DNA from: Actinomycetota bacterium
Lineage (GTDB): Bacteria; Actinomycetota; Thermoleophilia; Solirubrobacterales; Solirubrobacteraceae
Reading direction: 5' to 3'
Assembly (NCBI GenBank): GCA_005788585.1
Contig: SYBY01000175.1
Location: 1 to 9,122 of the forward strand
Length of the DNA stretch: 9,122 nucleotides
Positions 6,366-9,122 of this stretch are shown piece after piece. The notes below the pieces were generated by a model. That model had not been told where the DNA came from, searched no databases, and worked only from the letters and a program-made list of their open reading frames with translations. Every line of letters begins with the position of its first letter. Position 1 is the stretch's first letter. The position numbers and the translations under genes were made by a program.

Positions 6366-6863
6366 ATGATCGTCCTCGGGATCGACCCCGGCACCGCCAA
6401 CACCGGGTACGGGGTGGTTCGCCGTGGGCGCACGCTGTCCGCACTCGACGGCGGGGTGATCGTCACGTCCTCGTCCGCGCCCGCCGAGCGCCGGCTGGCC
6501 GACATCCACGCGCGGGTGTGTGAGCTCATCGACGAGCACGCGCCGGACGCCGTCGCGCTCGAGGACCTGTACTTCGGCCAGAACGTGCGCAGCGCGTTCG
6601 CGGTGGGCCAGGCCCGCGGCGTGGTCATGCTCGCTGCCGGTCAGCGCGACCTGCCGTGCGCGTCGTACACGCCCCAGCAGGTCAAGAGCGCGGTGTGCGG
6701 CAGCGGCCGCGCGGCGAAGGACCAGGTCATGCGCATGGTCCAGACGCTCCTGCGGCTGCCCGAGCCCCCGCGGCCCGACCACGCGGCCGATGCGCTCGCC
6801 GTCGCCATCTGTCACGTCAACCGCGCGCCGATGCAGGCCGCGATGCGCGGGGCCGCCGCATGA
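6366..6863 (+). CDS. ruvC: Holliday-junction endonuclease RuvC
   Basis: RuvC is the dimeric resolvase that cuts Holliday junctions symmetrically while bound with RuvAB. The 165-residue protein has the RNase H-like fold signature [13 protein letters not shown] (5-17) with catalytic Asp7. Glu66 lies in ALEDLYF, and the C-terminal motif [14 protein letters not shown] (137-150) provides His139 and Asp142. That is the Asp-Glu-His-Asp arrangement described for Thermus RuvC; E. coli and M. tuberculosis have Asp where His139 stands. Phe70 sits at the junction-wedging position, followed by the conserved VGQARGV (80-86). The start is fixed by the universal MIVLGIDPG opening despite the lack of a Shine-Dalgarno. 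The stop overlaps ruvA as ATGA. Confidence 0.97.
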   Translation: MIVLGIDPGTANTGYGVVRRGRTLSALDGGVIVTSSSAPAERRLADIHARVCELIDEHAPDAVALEDLYFGQNVRSAFAVGQARGVVMLAAGQRDLPCASYTPQQVKSAVCGSGRAAKDQVMRMVQTLLRLPEPPRPDHAADALAVAICHVNRAPMQAAMRGAAA

Positions 6864-7459
6864 TCGCGCTCGTCCGCGGCGAGGTCGCCGTCCGCCGTCC
6901 CGACCACGTCGTCGTCGACGTCCAGGGCGTGGGCTACCTGCTCGCCGTCTCGGCGCACACGCTCAAGCAGGTCCCGGCGGTCGGCCGGGAGATCACGCTG
7001 CTGACCCACCTCGTGGTGCGCGAGGACGCGATGGCGCTGTACGGCTTCGCCACCGAGGAGGAGCGCGAGCTGTTCCTGCTCCTGCTCGGCGTGCAGTCGG
7101 TCGGCCCGAAGATGGCGCTGGCCGTCCTGTCGGGCGGCTCCCCGCGCGAGCTCGTCGCGACGCTGGCCGCCGGGGACGTCAAGCGGCTCACCGCCGTGCC
7201 CGGCATCGGCAAGCGGACGGCCGAGCGGATCGTCGTCGAGCTGCGCGAGAAGGTCGTGCCCGATCACACGCCGATCGACGGCACCGGTCTCGGCGACATC
7301 GTCGTCAGCCGCGGCGGGGACGACCCGCGCAGCCTCGCTCGCGACGGGCTGCTCGAGCTCGGGTTCACCGCCGTCGAGGCCGAGAAGCTGCTGTCCGGGG
7401 CCACGGGCGACGCGCCCGAGGAGCTCATCGCCCACGCACTGCGCGCCGCCAGGCCATGA
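6860..7459 (+). CDS. ruvA: Holliday-junction DNA-binding subunit RuvA
   Basis: RuvA binds the four-way junction as a tetramer and loads RuvB. The 199 residues show the three expected domains: an N-terminal OB-fold ([10 protein letters not shown], then GVGYLLAV) with the acidic pin Glu55-Asp56 that keeps strands apart; two helix-hairpin-helix motifs, [15 protein letters not shown] (76-90) and [19 protein letters not shown] (110-128), which contact the DNA backbone; and, after a linker of about 25 residues, the RuvB-binding domain III (about 155-199). The ATG overlaps the ruvC stop, and a GCGGGG lies about 7 bases upstream. The length is normal for the family, and nothing is missing. Confidence 0.97.
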   Translation: MIALVRGEVAVRRPDHVVVDVQGVGYLLAVSAHTLKQVPAVGREITLLTHLVVREDAMALYGFATEEERELFLLLLGVQSVGPKMALAVLSGGSPRELVATLAAGDVKRLTAVPGIGKRTAERIVVELREKVVPDHTPIDGTGLGDIVVSRGGDDPRSLARDGLLELGFTAVEAEKLLSGATGDAPEELIAHALRAARP

Positions 7460-8478
7460 GCACGGGTCGCATCCAGTCCCCGGACGCCGCCGTCGAGGAC
7501 GACGAGCTCGAGCGCTCCCTGCGCCCGCGGGCGTTCGACGACTTCGTCGGGCAGCACGCCGTCAAGGAGCAGCTGAGCGTCGCCGTCGAGGCCGCCATCG
7601 CGCGCGGCGAGGCGCTCGACCACGTCCTGCTCGCCGGGCCGCCCGGCCTGGGCAAGACGTCGCTCGCGCAGATCATCGCCACGGAGATGGACGCGCCGTT
7701 CGTGCAGACCGCCGGCCCTGCGCTGGAGCGCAAGGGCGACATCGCGGCGTTCCTGACCGCGCTGGAACCCGGCAGCGTGTTCTTCGTCGACGAGCTGCAC
7801 CGGCTGCCGCGTGCGCTGGAAGAGACGTTCTACCCCGCGATGGAGGACCGCCAGCTGCCGATCACGGTCGGCACGGGCGCCGGCGCGCGGGTGGTGACCC
7901 TCGACCTGCCGCCGTTCACGCTCGTGGGCGCGACCACGCGCTCGGGGCTGCTGACCACCCCGCTGCGTGACCGCTTCGGCCTGCAGCACCGCCTGGATCC
8001 CTACGACCACGACGACCTCGCCACCATCGTGCGGCGGTCGGCGTCGATCCTGGGGGTCGAGATCGAGCACGCGGGGGCCGAGGCCATCGCCGCGCGGTCG
8101 CGGGGCACGCCGCGCGTCGCCAACCGCCTGCCGCGCCGGGTGCGCGACGACGCCGAGGTCCGGATGGGCGGCGTCGTGACCCGCGAGGCCGCCGACGCCG
8201 CGCTGCGGATGCTCGAGGTCGACGACGAGGGCCTGGACCGGCTGGACCGCGAGATCCTGCGCAGCGTCTGCGTGACGTTCGCGGGCGGGCCGGTCGGCCT
8301 GTCGACACTCGCCGCGGCCGTGGGGGAGGAGTCGGACACGATCGAGGACGTCTACGAGCCGTACTTGCTCCAGCGCGGGTTCCTCCAGCGCACCCCGCGC
8401 GGGCGCTGCGCGACGGCGCGCGCGTTCGTGCACATCGGCCTGCCCGCGCCCGAGCCCGAGCAGGGCTCGCTCATCTAG
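7456..8478 (+). CDS. ruvB: Holliday-junction branch-migration ATPase RuvB
   Basis: RuvB is the AAA+ motor that drives branch migration together with RuvA. The 340 residues contain Walker A GPPGLGKT (61-68), Walker B FFVDELH (109-115), the sensor I region GATTRSGLL (158-166), the arginine finger in LRDRFG (170-175, Arg173), sensor II GTPR (217-220) and the C-terminal winged helix (about 262-335) ending in AFVHIGLP. The entry to the helical lid reads [11 protein letters not shown] (225-235) where most RuvB proteins have LLRRVRDYAEV or similar; these are mild substitutions. The start is the ATG in the ATGA overlap with ruvA. The stop runs 8 bases into the convergent ATPase gene. RuvCAB is a complete set here. 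Confidence 0.97.
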   Translation: MSTGRIQSPDAAVEDDELERSLRPRAFDDFVGQHAVKEQLSVAVEAAIARGEALDHVLLAGPPGLGKTSLAQIIATEMDAPFVQTAGPALERKGDIAAFLTALEPGSVFFVDELHRLPRALEETFYPAMEDRQLPITVGTGAGARVVTLDLPPFTLVGATTRSGLLTTPLRDRFGLQHRLDPYDHDDLATIVRRSASILGVEIEHAGAEAIAARSRGTPRVANRLPRRVRDDAEVRMGGVVTREAADAALRMLEVDDEGLDRLDREILRSVCVTFAGGPVGLSTLAAAVGEESDTIEDVYEPYLLQRGFLQRTPRGRCATARAFVHIGLPAPEPEQGSLI

Positions 8479-9122
8479 CGGCGGTCCGCGCCCGCCGGCG
8501 GGCGTTGACGACGAGCTTCTCCAGTTCGATCGCGGCGAAGTACGTCAGGGCGATCCCGACGCACAGCGCCCAGTGCTCGGCGCCGAGCGCCTCGAGGCCG
8601 AGGATGTCGCGCGACCACGGGACGACGATCAGCAGCACCTGCAGCACCACGGTCAGCGCGACGGCGCCGACGAGCGCGCGGTTCGAGAAGACCCCGAGGG
8701 TGAAGACGGACACCCGCTCGGACCGCATCGCGAACCCACCGGCGAGCTCGGCGAATGCGATCGACGTGAAGAGCACGGACTGCCACGCGTCGTCCCCGCC
8801 GTTCCACAGCAGGTAGGCCGGGACGAAGGTCAGGACGAGCAGCAGCGTGCCGCGCGTGACGATCCGCCGGCCCCGGGCGCTGCCCAGCAGGCTCTCACCG
8901 AGCGGCGTCGGCGGGCGCTTCATCACACCCGGTTCGGCGGGCTCCACAGCGAACGCCATCGCGGGCAGGCCGTCGGTGACGAGGTTCAGCCACAGGATCT
9001 GGAGCGGCAGCAGCGGGAGCGGCATCCCGGCCAGCGGCGCCACCACCATCACGCCCACCTCCGCGAAGTTCCCGCTGAGGATGTTGCGGATGAACTTGCG
9101 GATGTTGTCGAAGACGACGCGC
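8471..9122 (-). CDS. Calcium-type (P2A) P-type ATPase, C-terminal membrane part only
   Basis: Only the last 216 residues fall in the window; the phosphorylation motif DKTGT and the nucleotide domain lie beyond 9122. The opening [16 protein letters not shown] (3-18) leads into M5, and [13 protein letters not shown] (42-54) is the M6 signature. Six membrane segments (M5-M10) can be placed at roughly 10-32, 36-56, 88-106, 114-134, 150-168 and 183-203, followed by a basic tail. Asn18, Glu21, Asn46, Thr49, Asp50 and Glu125 line up with SERCA Asn768, Glu771, Asn796, Thr799, Asp800 and Glu908, so a calcium-exporting P2A pump is the best reading. A GTG at 9058 is an internal codon, not the start. Other cations are possible, since the M4 residues are not seen. 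Confidence 0.93.
   Translation of the reverse strand, partial: RVVFDNIRKFIRNILSGNFAEVGVMVVAPLAGMPLPLLPLQILWLNLVTDGLPAMAFAVEPAEPGVMKRPPTPLGESLLGSARGRRIVTRGTLLLVLTFVPAYLLWNGGDDAWQSVLFTSIAFAELAGGFAMRSERVSVFTLGVFSNRALVGAVALTVVLQVLLIVVPWSRDILGLEALGAEHWALCVGIALTYFAAIELEKLVVNARRRARTAAR

Noticed and set aside
5541..6815. N-terminal extension of the cyclase frame up to an ATG at 6815
   Set aside because: It would run antisense through the whole second tetR gene and into ruvC with no recognisable domain. The Rv1264 family starts near the GTG at 5540.
6520..7455. Upstream extension of the ruvB frame through ruvC and ruvA
   Set aside because: Translation there is Arg-rich shadow of ruvC and ruvA. RuvB begins at the ATG at 7456 within the ATGA junction.
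7264..8433. 389-codon minus-strand frame antisense to ruvB and the end of ruvA
   Set aside because: No motifs and biased composition; it covers two certain genes on the opposite strand.

Overview
This is a GC-rich, densely packed stretch of ordinary bacterial chromosome. Organism: the base composition, the mycobacterial-type fatty-acid genes and a cyclase resembling Mycobacterium tuberculosis Rv1264 all point to Actinomycetota. The active-site pattern of RuvC differs from that of mycobacteria, so a deep lineage such as Thermoleophilia/Solirubrobacterales is plausible, but this is inference. I see no tRNA, rRNA, insertion sequence, phage gene, CRISPR array or defence system. There is no gene-free stretch longer than 87 bases.

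Layout. (1) Positions 1-4361, minus strand: a compact operon reading leftwards, in the order TetR regulator, thiolase-like protein, enoyl-CoA hydratase, acyl-CoA synthetase (C-terminus cut by the window edge). All three junctions are 4-base ATGA overlaps. The 63-base gap in front of the regulator carries inverted repeats that may be its operator. (2) Positions 4425-5540, minus strand: a class III adenylyl cyclase with an Rv1264-like N-terminal regulatory domain and probably a GTG start. (3) An 87-base divergent promoter region, then a second TetR regulator on the plus strand (5628-6329). (4) Positions 6366-8478, plus strand: ruvC-ruvA-ruvB, the Holliday-junction processing genes, also joined by ATGA overlaps. 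(5) Positions 8471-9122, minus strand: the C-terminal membrane half of a SERCA-type calcium P-type ATPase, whose stop overlaps the end of ruvB.

How the genes may work together. The first block looks like a self-regulated acyl-CoA unit: the ligase activates a carboxylic acid, the crotonase hydrates an enoyl-CoA, and the thiolase-like protein has an unclear role because its canonical catalytic Cys and His are not where expected. The cyclase would make cAMP in response to a signal, acidic pH in the case of Rv1264. The ruv genes are housekeeping recombination functions. The most interesting points are the apparently non-catalytic thiolase, the palindromes over the Shine-Dalgarno sites of both tetR genes, the probable leaderless starts, and the complete calcium site I in the ATPase. 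None of these amounts to a clearly new system.
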